NCBI GenBank assembly: GCA_964654015.1
Contig: CAZZHQ010000009.1
Span: 1 to 50,375 of the forward strand
Origin: JAUUZT01 sp964654015
GTDB lineage: Bacteria; Chloroflexota; Dehalococcoidia; GIF9; AB-539-J10
DNA length: 50,375 bases
Direction: 5' to 3'
Shown here: piece by piece, positions 41,785 through 50,374 of the stretch
Numbering within the stretch: the stretch's first letter is position 1
Layout of the letters: each line of letters begins with the position of its first letter
The notes under the pieces: generated by a model
The model's database searches: none
What the model was told of the DNA's origin: nothing
Seen by the model: the letters and a program-made list of their open reading frames with translations, nothing else
Made by a program: the position numbers and the translations under genes

Positions 41785-44181
41785 TCACCAAGACACAGGA
41801 GCGTCGTAGATATATTCCACCCCATTAATAATGACAAAGTATCTCTCACCCCTATTGAAATTTCCGCCAAGATTCAGATTTTTCTCAAAAATATCATCGG
41901 TTGGGACACAGTTGTCTCCCTTTAGAATTCTTATAGTAACTGTTACTTCTACAGTGTTGCCGTAGCGCTTCGATGTAATCTCATTAAACCTGGTACAACT
42001 ATCTGGAAGTTCTCCATCGACAGCTATCAGCACCTGTGGTGGAACGCCAGCACCTATTACTACTGGAAACACATCTGCTTCAATAATTGTTGCCAGTTCG
42101 ATAGAACGTATTGCCGTATAATATTCATAATAATATGCCAGGTCGTGACCCCCCGCATTGTAATAGATAATGTGAGGGAATCCCTTATTATTAATCGCCA
42201 TCGAACTGCACAGGGCAACATCAGCTCCCTGCTCAATTATGAACAACACCCAGTCATCACCATTATTGCGGATATATTTCAGACTGTTCCCAATCGAACC
42301 GCAATAGCTTATATATGGATAACCGTTCTCATCTAATACCAGCGAACTATGCACCCCAACATCACCCTTATCATCCACAGTTTCTATCTGCCAGCCACCA
42401 GGATTCCAATTTGCATATTTCAAATCACGGCCACGGCTCCCGTAATAGCTGATATGAGGGTTATCCTCCTCATCCAGTGCCAGAGAACTATATTTGCCAA
42501 CTCCTCTATCATCCACGGTTTCTATCTGCCAGCCAGTAGTATCTTTTACGGCATACATCAGACTACTATCCCATATACCATAGTAACTCACACAAGGATA
42601 TCCGTCGGTATCAATCGCCAACGAGGTATATGAACCACACCATGATTCATCATCGACAGTCTCCACATTCCAATCACCATCACTACTATAGGCATATTTA
42701 AGTTGATAAGATGTACGATCAAAGTAGCTGATATGAGGGTTATCCTCATCATCCAGTGCCAGTGAATTGTATTCGCCAACTCCACCTGTATCCACAGTCT
42801 GGATATGCCAACCGGTGACATCCTTATACGCATATTTCAGACTCTTGTTACTCTGATCGTAATAGCTGATGTACGGTTGCCCTTCACTATTTAATGCCAA
42901 TGAACAATGCTCACCTACATCACCCACACCATCCACAAGCTCAACTTGCCATCCGCTAGAATCCCCATACGCATATTTCAGATCAGCGTTGGCGCTATCA
43001 AAGTAACTAACATGCGAACCCCCACTGGCGCCAAGCCTCAATGAACAATATTCCCCGATGTCTCCACTGCTATCAATACTTTCCCGTTGCCATCCATCGG
43101 CATCAATACGGGCGTATCGTAAATGCATATCCTCAAAGTTAAAATAGCTGATATGGGCATAACTATTCTCGTCCAGGACCAGTGAACTGTATTTTGAAGC
43201 ACCTTCATTCTCAACAATCTCTGTCTGCCAGCTACCGGCTTGATTGCTGGCATATTTCAGGTCATTGGTATCGCTATCGATATAGCTGACATGACCACGA
43301 CCATTCCTATCCAACCTCAATGAGCTGTATTCACCAACATTGCCATTGCTATCTATTATTTCTATATGCCAGCCATTTGATTCCTCGGTAGCATATTTCA
43401 AATCTCCGTTTTTATAGTCGAGATAGCTAATCCGAGCGTTGCCATTGCTATCTAACGTCATAGAACCATATTGCCCGACTCCATCACTATCAACAGTTAC
43501 GTAATGCCAGCCACGATTATCCTGATAAGCATATTTAAGGCAGCCCTCACCATAATCAAAATAGCTAATATGTGCATAACCTGCCCTGTCCATAACCAGA
43601 GATGTATGCATCCCAACCTGGTTACGATCCAATACTCTTATATTCCAACCACGAAAGTCTTTATAAGCATATTTCAGTTCGCCACTGCTGTAGTCGAAAT
43701 AGCTAATATGTGGATAATTATCCCTGTCGAGTCCGATAGATCCATATTCACCTACCCACCCATCACTATCCACAATCTCCGTATGCCATCCATTTATATC
43801 CTTATAGGCATACTTTAGATCTTTACTACTACTATCAAAGTAGCTAATATGAGGAGCGGCATCCGTACCAAAAGCCAGTGAGCTATATTGTCCAACCCCC
43901 ATCGAATTATCCACTGTTTCATAATGCCATCCCGACTCATCATAATACGCATAGTAAAGATGATCAGAACCATAGGCAATATGAGCATTGCCATTAGCAT
44001 CCAATTCCAGACTGCGAGCGCCCATGTTTTGTATGTGTTTAAGATTTTCTACATACTCGGTATTCTGGTCATTGGCCTCTTCGGCAAGTACCGTCTGAGG
44101 AACCAGCATAATAGAGAGCGGATTAAGGACAAAGGACAGTGCACAAACTAATAACAACCACTTGCTCACACGATTAATCAA
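41785..44181 (-). CDS. Secreted repeat protein, about 14 propeller-type repeats plus C-terminal domain
   Basis: This protein is about 798 residues from a TTG start at 44181, which has AGGAG seven bases before it; an earlier start at 44232 lacks such a site. A signal peptide (WLLLVCALSFVLNPLSIMLV, then cleavage after VLA near residue 33) leads to about 14 repeats of 46-47 residues. The repeat consensus is PHISYFD-x8-LKYAYKD-x-x-GWH-x-E-x-VD, then VGEYSSL-x-LD-x-x-G. Such repeats would form blades of one or two beta-propellers. The last 85 residues are non-repetitive (PPQVLIAVDGELPDSC to the end) and resemble C-terminal domains of Chloroflexota secreted proteins. The role is probably extracellular binding or adhesion. 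Confidence 0.8.
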   Translation of the reverse strand: MINRVSKWLLLVCALSFVLNPLSIMLVPQTVLAEEANDQNTEYVENLKHIQNMGARSLELDANGNAHIAYGSDHLYYAYYDESGWHYETVDNSMGVGQYSSLAFGTDAAPHISYFDSSSKDLKYAYKDINGWHTEIVDSDGWVGEYGSIGLDRDNYPHISYFDYSSGELKYAYKDFRGWNIRVLDRNQVGMHTSLVMDRAGYAHISYFDYGEGCLKYAYQDNRGWHYVTVDSDGVGQYGSMTLDSNGNARISYLDYKNGDLKYATEESNGWHIEIIDSNGNVGEYSSLRLDRNGRGHVSYIDSDTNDLKYASNQAGSWQTEIVENEGASKYSSLVLDENSYAHISYFNFEDMHLRYARIDADGWQRESIDSSGDIGEYCSLRLGASGGSHVSYFDSANADLKYAYGDSSGWQVELVDGVGDVGEHCSLALNSEGQPYISYYDQSNKSLKYAYKDVTGWHIQTVDTGGVGEYNSLALDDEDNPHISYFDRTSYQLKYAYSSDGDWNVETVDDESWCGSYTSLAIDTDGYPCVSYYGIWDSSLMYAVKDTTGWQIETVDDRGVGKYSSLALDEEDNPHISYYGSRGRDLKYANWNPGGWQIETVDDKGDVGVHSSLVLDENGYPYISYCGSIGNSLKYIRNNGDDWVLFIIEQGADVALCSSMAINNKGFPHIIYYNAGGHDLAYYYEYYTAIRSIELATIIEADVFPVVIGAGVPPQVLIAVDGELPDSCTRFNEITSKRYGNTVEVTVTIRILKGDNCVPTDDIFEKNLNLGGNFNRGERYFVIINGVEYIYDAPVSW

Positions 44182-44314
44182 TGTAAATCTCCTATTTTTG
44201 TACCCAAAGCAACCTGACAGGCCCTGGATCAAACGTAATTCGTTTTTTTATTCCGCCTCTACCACAGCTACCCCAAAGCATCCAATTGTCAACTGCTATT
44301 ATAATGTGTTGGTA

Positions 44315-44344
44315 TCATTGTGGCAACAATCATTGTGGCAACAT
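44315..44344. repeat. 15-base tandem direct repeat
   Basis: Two adjacent copies, TCATTGTGGCAACAA and TCATTGTGGCAACAT, differ only in the last base. They lie in the 264-base divergent region between the propeller gene and the cyclophilin-fold gene. They could be operator sites or a simple slippage product. Confidence 0.6.
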
Positions 44345-44445
44345 GCCTCTGATATAGTTTAGTTGTATTTGTGATACACTCATAAAGATGGGATGAAAGG
44401 ATTTTCTTCTGCAGTTATCTGAAAATTCACCGGAGGTACACTAAC

Positions 44446-44826
44446 ATGGCTAAAATCATTCGAATACAAGCTGGTACGGTGGAGATGTCAGCAGAGTTGA
44501 ATGACAGCAAAACATCTCAATCTATCTGGGAAGCACTGCCTATCACCGGGAATGCCAATCGCTGGGGAGATGAGATTTACTTCAACATTCCCCTGAATCT
44601 TGAAACAGAAGACGGAAAGGACGTGGTGATGATAGGAGACCTGGCGTACTGGGCTCCCGGAAACGCTTTCTGCATCTTTTTTGGTCCGACTCCGGCGAGC
44701 CAGGGAGAGGAAGTCCGTCCAGCTAGCCCTGTTTCAGTATTTGGTAAAATTATTGGCGATGCCACTCAATTCAAACAGGTACCCTCAGGAAACCCTATCA
44801 AGATTGAAAGCGAGAGTGACAGCTAA
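44446..44826 (+). CDS. Cyclophilin-like fold protein
   Basis: This 126-residue protein resembles the cyclophilin_like (DUF369/TM1367-type) family. It has IWEALPITGNANRWGDEIYF (about 27-46) and the DLAYWAPGNAFCIFFGPTP segment (65-83). No prolyl-isomerase activity is established for these proteins. The start follows a CGGAGG ribosome site. It converges with the asparaginase gene and seems to stand alone. Confidence 0.78.
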   Translation: MAKIIRIQAGTVEMSAELNDSKTSQSIWEALPITGNANRWGDEIYFNIPLNLETEDGKDVVMIGDLAYWAPGNAFCIFFGPTPASQGEEVRPASPVSVFGKIIGDATQFKQVPSGNPIKIESESDS

Positions 44827-44897
44827 AAGTCAACAACAAGCTCTGTCCTTTTAGCTTAAATAACTAGCATATTCGCCAGTCATCACGACCTGCTTTA

Positions 44898-45899
44898 TTA
44901 TCCGCCGTACTGTATGGGTTTAGCAAAGATATTGCGGATTTGGGCCATATCCCGCGTATAGCCTAGCGTTAGTATCAGCTTTATACGAGCCTTCTGCCCA
45001 CTGAGTCCCGGAGCGTAAATTACGCCTATATCCTGCAGGTCCTTTTCACTACCTTCGAAGGCATAAGCATTACCCAGGACAAGTCCTTCATAACACCTGC
45101 TGGTGACAACCACAGGCTTGCCCATCTCGACCAGTTCCCTAATCTCTTTCGCCACCGATATAGATACATGTCCCACTCCAGCCGCTTCAATAATCACTCC
45201 ATCAACCCGGGCGTCTTTCACCGCTTCAAATAGAAAATTGCTCATTCCTTGGGTGAATTTGATAAGTTCTACCTGTGCAGAGACGTCTTTAGCAGGAATC
45301 ATTATCCTGGGGCCTCTTCCCCTGACAAATTGCACTCTGTCCGCATAAATAAAACCGACTGGACCAAACAATGGACTCCGAAATGTGTTGAGCTGCGTAG
45401 CACTGGTTTTAGTCACGTCGCGAGCAAGATGTACTTCATTATTGAACACAACCATCGTTCCCATACCACATGCATCATCTGCCGCCGCTGTTAAAATCGA
45501 ATTGAACATATTAGACGGACCATCAGCGCTGAGTAATGATGTATTTCGCATTGCTCCTGTTACAACGACGGGGTTGTCGCCAGCAAGTAGCAGGTCAAGC
45601 GCATAGGCGGTTTCTTCAATGGTATCCGTGCCATGTGTCACCACTACACCATCCACTTTTTTACTGTTAAAAAGGGAGGCTATTACTTTACTCAGCTCAA
45701 ATACATCACTTGGCAATATATGAGGTCCAGGTTTACTACAGAAGTTTATAGCCTCTACACGGGCGATACCATCCAGCGACGGCATTCCCAGTAACAAACC
45801 CTCCGCGCTAAGCTTCTGCACCGCTCCTCCACTGCTATCATCAAACCCCATGGCGATAGTTCCACCCGTTGAGATGAGTTTAATTATTTTTTCTGACAT
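44898..45899 (-). CDS. ansA: L-asparaginase (type I/II family)
   Basis: This 333-residue amidohydrolase has STGGTIAMG (the first catalytic Thr) and VVTHGTDTIEETAYALDLL, with the second catalytic Thr and Asp. The catalytic Lys lies in TKTSATQLNTF. No signal peptide is seen, so it should be cytoplasmic. Asparagine to aspartate plus ammonia is the expected reaction, with glutamine a possible second substrate. A divergent promoter region of 171 bases separates it from the MFS gene. Confidence 0.88.
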   Translation of the reverse strand: MSEKIIKLISTGGTIAMGFDDSSGGAVQKLSAEGLLLGMPSLDGIARVEAINFCSKPGPHILPSDVFELSKVIASLFNSKKVDGVVVTHGTDTIEETAYALDLLLAGDNPVVVTGAMRNTSLLSADGPSNMFNSILTAAADDACGMGTMVVFNNEVHLARDVTKTSATQLNTFRSPLFGPVGFIYADRVQFVRGRGPRIMIPAKDVSAQVELIKFTQGMSNFLFEAVKDARVDGVIIEAAGVGHVSISVAKEIRELVEMGKPVVVTSRCYEGLVLGNAYAFEGSEKDLQDIGVIYAPGLSGQKARIKLILTLGYTRDMAQIRNIFAKPIQYGG

Positions 45900-46006
45900 C
45901 TATCCAGTTCTCCTTGACCAGTTTTAAATCAATGCTGCCATATATGCAGTGGGATTATCCATATAGTATAGCCTATCTTGCTGAGTCTTTGTGGTAGCAA
46001 CTCATG

Positions 46007-46015
46007 TGTTACAAT
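46007..46015 (+). promoter_or_regulatory. Extended -10 element before the MFS gene
   Basis: TGTTACAAT lies 56 bases before the ATG at 46071. The -35 is poor. This is one of several TG-N-TA(T/C)AAT boxes in the window. Confidence 0.4.
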
Positions 46016-46070
46016 TCTGAAAACAATATAACGTTACCAGTAAGTTTGGTATTTTTCAGGTTTAAACTCC

Positions 46071-47302
46071 ATGTTGAAAGAAGCACAAAGTAAAACGAAT
46101 TTACAGGCATGGTTGATAGTAGCAGCTTGTTTCACCGCTACCCTTGTTATCGGTGAGACATTTCACTCATTGGGGGTGTTCTTCAAGCCACTGGAGAACG
46201 AGCTCTCGTCAAGCCGTACTCTTATCTCATCAGGATATACCACTTTTATGATTGGTGTAGCAATTTCATCTTTTGTAGCAGGTAGACTTGTCGACAGATT
46301 TAATGCCCGCCTCATCCTCCTGGTTTGCGCAACACTCGCCGGCGGAGGAATAATGCTATGCAGTCAAATACAAAATACCGAACATCTTCGCCTGTTTTAC
46401 TTCATCTCCGGATTGGGTGTTGGTGCCACCTGGTCAGTACCAAGCTCAACCGTGCAGCGCTGGTTCCACGGAAGAGACAAAGCAGGGCTAGCGTTGGCAA
46501 TCGTTATCTCAGGGGCAGGTGCCAGAGGATTAATATTCGCTCCATTGGCCAACTACCTTATCATTGACTATGGTTGGAGACAAGCATACTTGATTCTGGG
46601 CATCATCACCTTCCTGTTGATTTTTATTCCATCGTTCATAATAAAGAGCAGTCCGAATAAAGTGAGCGAAAGCGAATTTGAAGATCACCAACTGGAACCA
46701 AAATCTTCTTCATTCAGCAGTTCATGGACAACAAGTAAAATCGCAACCACTCTACCATTCATTAGCATTACTTTTCTGGTTTGCCTCGCTGAACTGACCT
46801 TCCAGGCAATAGCCGTCCATCTTGTTCCCCACACCACCGATGCTGGTATAAGTGCCACCTCCTCGGCACTCGCACTGGGACTTATTGGAGGAATATCCAT
46901 CCCCGGACGTTTACTTTCAGGCATCCTATCTGAGAAAATCGGATGTCGAAAGGTCATGGCATATCGCTGTGTTGCACAGCGATATGCCTGTTACTGTTAC
47001 TGTTTCTAAAATCAACTTCAATGCTCTATTGCTTCGTCTTTCTCTGCGGAATCTTCACTAGTATGGCAATGACTGCCGAGGTTGGCATCGTGGGTGAATT
47101 CTTTGGCATGCGCTGCCTTGGCGGTCTTCTTGGAATAAGTTCCTCGATCGCTTTCGTTGTCGCCGCCTTTTCCCCTTATATGATGAGATATATCTGCGAC
47201 GTTACCGGTAGCTATTCGATTGCCTTCATGGTTATTATAGGGCTGTTACTAATTGGCAGCTTTATCTCTATGATTATGAGGAAACCAGCTACCATTACGT
47301 AA
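46071..47302 (+). pseudogene. MFS transporter broken by a frameshift
   Basis: The first part (46071-47009) encodes the N-terminal nine or so helices of an MFS carrier, up to SEKIGCRKVM. The remainder (TAICLLLLLFLKS onward, to 47302) continues in the -1 frame. A single missing base between about 46960 and 46980 would restore a 410-residue protein of normal length. The N-terminal part has the VAGRLVDRFNARL motif and is otherwise intact. The break lies inside a perfect 14-bp hairpin. It may be a real recent mutation, a sequencing error at the hairpin, or a programmed shift; no canonical slippery heptamer is seen. The monocarboxylate-transporter-like subtype is a guess. Confidence 0.75.
46958..46988. 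repeat. Perfect 14-bp hairpin inside the MFS gene
   Basis: GGCATATCGCTGTG at 46958-46971 pairs perfectly with CACAGCGATATGCC at 46975-46988 across a TTG loop. It is the most stable hairpin I noticed in the window. It coincides with the frameshift of the surrounding gene. Confidence 0.9.
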
Positions 47303-47353
47303 TTCTAAACTGGTTCAGAATCATTAACTACACGTATAACTCAGGGACGATGT

Positions 47354-48004
47354 TCAGGACGCTTTCCTTGCTAATACATAGCGCAACCGGTGAACATGTG
47401 CCCCCTGGCTGTGGTCTTCCCATTCATCAAACACCCCGGTAAGCAGAATTATAAAATCCCTGAAATGCCACCGCAGGTCATCATCACTAAAATAATGAGT
47501 GGGCCTGCCAGGACGGCTCTCGTAAGTATCCTCTTCTATACTACGGTTTTTGCCAAAGCTTGGTTCATTCTCGGAAAAAACGGTGAAGAACGCCAGCCCT
47601 CCTTCTTTTAATCTGCGGGCACTCTCATCAATAAATATTGCCCTCTCATTCTCATAGAAAAGATGCAGTGTGTTGAAACAATATATGGCGTCATAAGTAT
47701 CCGTAAGAAAGGACATATCCAGCACTGAGCCATTGTGGAACTCTGTCAGCGGGTCAAATTTCCTTGCCAGTTCGCAGACCACCGCTGAAATATCGATTCC
47801 CGATACCTGGAAACCATTTCCGGATAATAATTTCGTGTTCCGCCCATAACCGGAACCCGGAATCAGGATGTTCTTTACCATATGTCGACGGAATATCTCC
47901 AGAGCAAACGTCGCAGTAGCACTGGGATCATCACCCCAGACATTACCTTCATTGTGAAACCTTTTATTCCAGAACGCCTTCTGTTCCTCTATGTTAAATT
48001 CCAT
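47354..48004 (-). CDS. Class I SAM-dependent methyltransferase
   Basis: This 216-residue protein starts with an NIEEQKAFWNKRF segment typical of TehB/thiopurine-like methyltransferases. Motif I reads ILIPGSGYGRNTKLL (about 47-61), followed by VSGIDISAVV. The next acidic motif, LDMSFLTDTYDAIYCFNTLH, is also present. The substrate is unknown. It converges with the MFS gene, with 51 bases between. Confidence 0.82.
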   Translation of the reverse strand: MEFNIEEQKAFWNKRFHNEGNVWGDDPSATATFALEIFRRHMVKNILIPGSGYGRNTKLLSGNGFQVSGIDISAVVCELARKFDPLTEFHNGSVLDMSFLTDTYDAIYCFNTLHLFYENERAIFIDESARRLKEGGLAFFTVFSENEPSFGKNRSIEEDTYESRPGRPTHYFSDDDLRWHFRDFIILLTGVFDEWEDHSQGAHVHRLRYVLARKAS

Positions 48005-48076
48005 TTTTTATAAGGAACTCAAGATAAAGATGGTGTTTTCTGATTTATGTTTATTCTTCATAGCCTTTGGTCGAGC

Positions 48077-48256
48077 CTAATCATCATCACCACCATCATT
48101 GTTGTTGTCATCATCACCACCATCATCGTTGTTGTCATCATCATCCTGATCATCATCAGTATCCTCTTGTCTATTCTCTTCACAGTCCTCAGTACTGTCC
48201 TTTTTCCCTCCTCGCTTCTTTTTTCCACCGAATAAATTACATAGAAAACAACCCAT
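48077..48256 (-). CDS. Small protein with CxxC start and Asp/Asn/Gly tail, 59 residues
   Basis: A frame on the minus strand begins MGCFLCNLFGGKKKRGGKKD with AAAGGAGA placed about eight bases before the ATG. Two cysteines (C3, C6) start the chain, a Lys/Arg/Gly block follows, and the last 28 residues are almost only Asp, Asn and Gly. The DNA of the tail is a (GAT/AAC)-rich low-complexity stretch, so copy number may vary between strains. The frame was read codon by codon and is open. It may be lipid- or metal-associated, but I do not recognise it. It lies upstream of the methyltransferase gene on the same strand, 72 bases away. Confidence 0.6.
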   Translation of the reverse strand: MGCFLCNLFGGKKKRGGKKDSTEDCEENRQEDTDDDQDDDDNNDDGGDDDNNNDGGDDD

Positions 48257-48438
48257 TATCTATCTCCTTTTAAAACGTACATTTATTTCCGTTGAGTCAA
48301 CCTCGCTGATAATTATACTATAGCAAATACACTTATTTCCCAAACCTGGTTATTTATTTTCAAAAAGCTCCCTAAAGACACAAAATCAAATATAATGTTA
48401 AAGATAGTTTGATTGAAGAGCGGGACACACGAATTAAA

Positions 48439-48669
48439 ATGATAGTATTAAAATGCGCAAAATGTAAGAGCAAAATCTTTAAGTACATCAAAGTTGGTAA
48501 AGGGAAAATATTATACTGCTGGCAGGAGCGAATAATAGAGAATTACAGTATTCGAGATGGGAATGAAGTCAGATGCCAGTGTGGCAATCTAGTTGGAATC
48601 GATGAAGGAAAAGGGATAAAGATGAAGCAACATTCATTTAATTATTCAGGTACAAGAACAAAGGGATAA
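48439..48669 (+). CDS. Small zinc-ribbon protein
   Basis: This 76-residue protein starts MIVLKCAKCKSKIFKYIKVG, with the first cysteine pair C6/C9. The second cluster reads VRCQCGNLVG. A single Cys (ILYCW) lies between them. Its fold is probably a zinc ribbon. I chose the ATG at 48439 over a TTG at 48409. A TATAAT-like box lies about 50 bases upstream. The function is unknown. Confidence 0.68.
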   Translation: MIVLKCAKCKSKIFKYIKVGKGKILYCWQERIIENYSIRDGNEVRCQCGNLVGIDEGKGIKMKQHSFNYSGTRTKG

Positions 48670-48727
48670 ATACCCCCATATAGTTTATCTGTTACTACTT
48701 TCCCTTTTTCTTTACTTAATTCAGATA

Positions 48728-50152
48728 TTAGGGGTTTTCAACAATATATACTGGTCGGCAGTGAGTCTCCTTCATCAATAAAGAACCCAAAACACCCAGG
48801 GCTGCCAGCGCGCAACAGAGAAAAAGACCATTCTGAAATGCCTGCAGAGGATAAATTGGCACACCATCAGCCATTTCGCCTTGCCATCCGTGATCAAGAA
48901 TAAAACCAAACAGGGGCTGAGCTATGGCCGCTCCAGCGAAGCCTCCCGTATTAACCAGCCCAACAGCTATTCCTCGTGTAGCAGGGCGTACTATGTCTCT
49001 GACACAACCAAATATTACAGGGATAATACTGCCACCGATGCCCATGAGAAAGGATAGCGGATATAATGCCAGCAGGGGGGGACGACCTCCATTCCACAAG
49101 GAAAGCACTAAAAGACAGCAGAGAAACATACTGGTAAATATCAAAGCAGGCCATCGTCTACTTTTCATTACCTTGTCAGATAGAAACCCAACTGACAGAG
49201 CACCTATCATAAAACCAATGGTAGCGATTAAATTAAATATGGAGGCAAAATCCCTCGTTAACTGATAACTCTGCATAACATAGATAACTGTCCAGTTATG
49301 GAACAATGTAGCAAAGGCTCCATATGTTCCGAATCCAATCAGAAATAGAAACCAAATACGACGGTCGCCGAGAACCATCTTTAACTTTTTAGCCAGACTG
49401 ATACTTAATGTATCCTCAAATATTTGTGGCGCTTTACCCGTTTTATTGCCCAGTTCGGATACTGGAGGTAAGCCAATATCAGCAGGTTTATTCCTTATTA
49501 TCGTCCAGCCAATAATTGCCAGCACCAGGCTCACACCTGCAATTGCAACAAAGGACATACGCCAGCCTCCCCATATTATCAGCAGAGCCAGCGGAGTACT
49601 GGCTGCTAATTGCCCCAGATGTGCAATCGCACTGGAATAACCGGTTACAGTAGCTACTTCATTGCTGCGAAACCATTCCATGATAGTTTTCATAATACTG
49701 ACCCATGCTACGGAAACTCCCAGACTAACAATTAGTCGTCCAATATAAAGAACACTGAAGGAATGGGCCGCACTCATTACGAGAGCCCCAAGTGCAGCCA
49801 GCAATAGACCTGATGTGATAGTTTTTCTTGGTCCCAGCGTGTCTGCCAGGGTCCCAGAAGGCAATTGCATGAGCGCATATGTATAAAAAAAGACGGCTCC
49901 AAGGCCTCCAAATGCCACTGCACTAATTTCGAAATCAGCCATGAGACGATCTGCCATAGGTGCCATCGCCGCTCGGTTGAAGGTGCCTATTGTATGAGCC
50001 AGTACGGCTACGAGCCAGATTAGCCAGCGACGACGATACCGTCGCTGTAATTCCTCGTGACTTCCTTCCCAACTCACGGTAACGAAATCCATGATAACCG
50101 TATTTTCTTCACCATGTGGATAACTCCTATGGTACCTGAACCAAACTTCCAT
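48728..50152 (-). CDS. MFS transporter
   Basis: This 474-residue major facilitator has 12 helices. The loop 2-3 motif reads LPSGTLADTLGPRKT, and the second half has SVGFLSDKVMKSRRW. The protein may start at the internal ATG (50092), since the first 20 residues are hydrophilic and neither site has a good ribosome site. The layout resembles anion:cation symporter or hexuronate/nitrate-type carriers, but the substrate is not readable. It is the last gene before the right edge. Confidence 0.85.
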   Translation of the reverse strand: MEVWFRYHRSYPHGEENTVIMDFVTVSWEGSHEELQRRYRRRWLIWLVAVLAHTIGTFNRAAMAPMADRLMADFEISAVAFGGLGAVFFYTYALMQLPSGTLADTLGPRKTITSGLLLAALGALVMSAAHSFSVLYIGRLIVSLGVSVAWVSIMKTIMEWFRSNEVATVTGYSSAIAHLGQLAASTPLALLIIWGGWRMSFVAIAGVSLVLAIIGWTIIRNKPADIGLPPVSELGNKTGKAPQIFEDTLSISLAKKLKMVLGDRRIWFLFLIGFGTYGAFATLFHNWTVIYVMQSYQLTRDFASIFNLIATIGFMIGALSVGFLSDKVMKSRRWPALIFTSMFLCCLLVLSLWNGGRPPLLALYPLSFLMGIGGSIIPVIFGCVRDIVRPATRGIAVGLVNTGGFAGAAIAQPLFGFILDHGWQGEMADGVPIYPLQAFQNGLFLCCALAALGVLGSLLMKETHCRPVYIVENP

Positions 50153-50339
50153 GATTCAGCTTCAGTGAGTACCAGTAGCCTGGTTACATATTCCATATCA
50201 GCTTTAAATATATTATTTCCCTAAGTCAATACATGTAAATAAAAAATGCCCAACCTAAAGGGCGTCTCGACAACTGCCATATGCTATCAGCATTTTAATA
50301 TTTAGCTATTATATACATTTATTGTTGAAACTCCATGAT

Positions 50340-50374
50340 AATGTCCTCTAGAAAACTCGATAGAAATGTCCTCT
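50340..50374. repeat. Right-end direct repeats, IS-terminus-like
   Basis: AATGTCCTCT occurs at 50340-50349 and 50365-50374, a spacing of 25 bases. The reverse reading AGAGGACATT resembles terminal repeats of IS21- or IS481-like elements. It differs from the left-edge repeat, so a different element is likely. The rest of 50153-50339 holds no gene that I can see. Confidence 0.4.

Noticed and set aside
41785..44232. Plus-strand frames across the propeller gene
   Set aside because: They arise from the repeat structure of the real minus-strand gene and have low-complexity, Ile-rich products.
46936..46960. Slippery site for -1 frameshifting before the MFS hairpin
   Set aside because: No X-XXY-YYZ heptamer is in the needed frame (GAG AAA ATC and CGA AAG do not fit), so programmed shifting lacks its usual signal.
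48047..48273. Plus-strand frames rich in Ile/Val or His in the (ATC)n stretch
   Set aside because: They are shadows of the low-complexity DNA. The minus-strand frame has the ribosome site and a plausible protein start.
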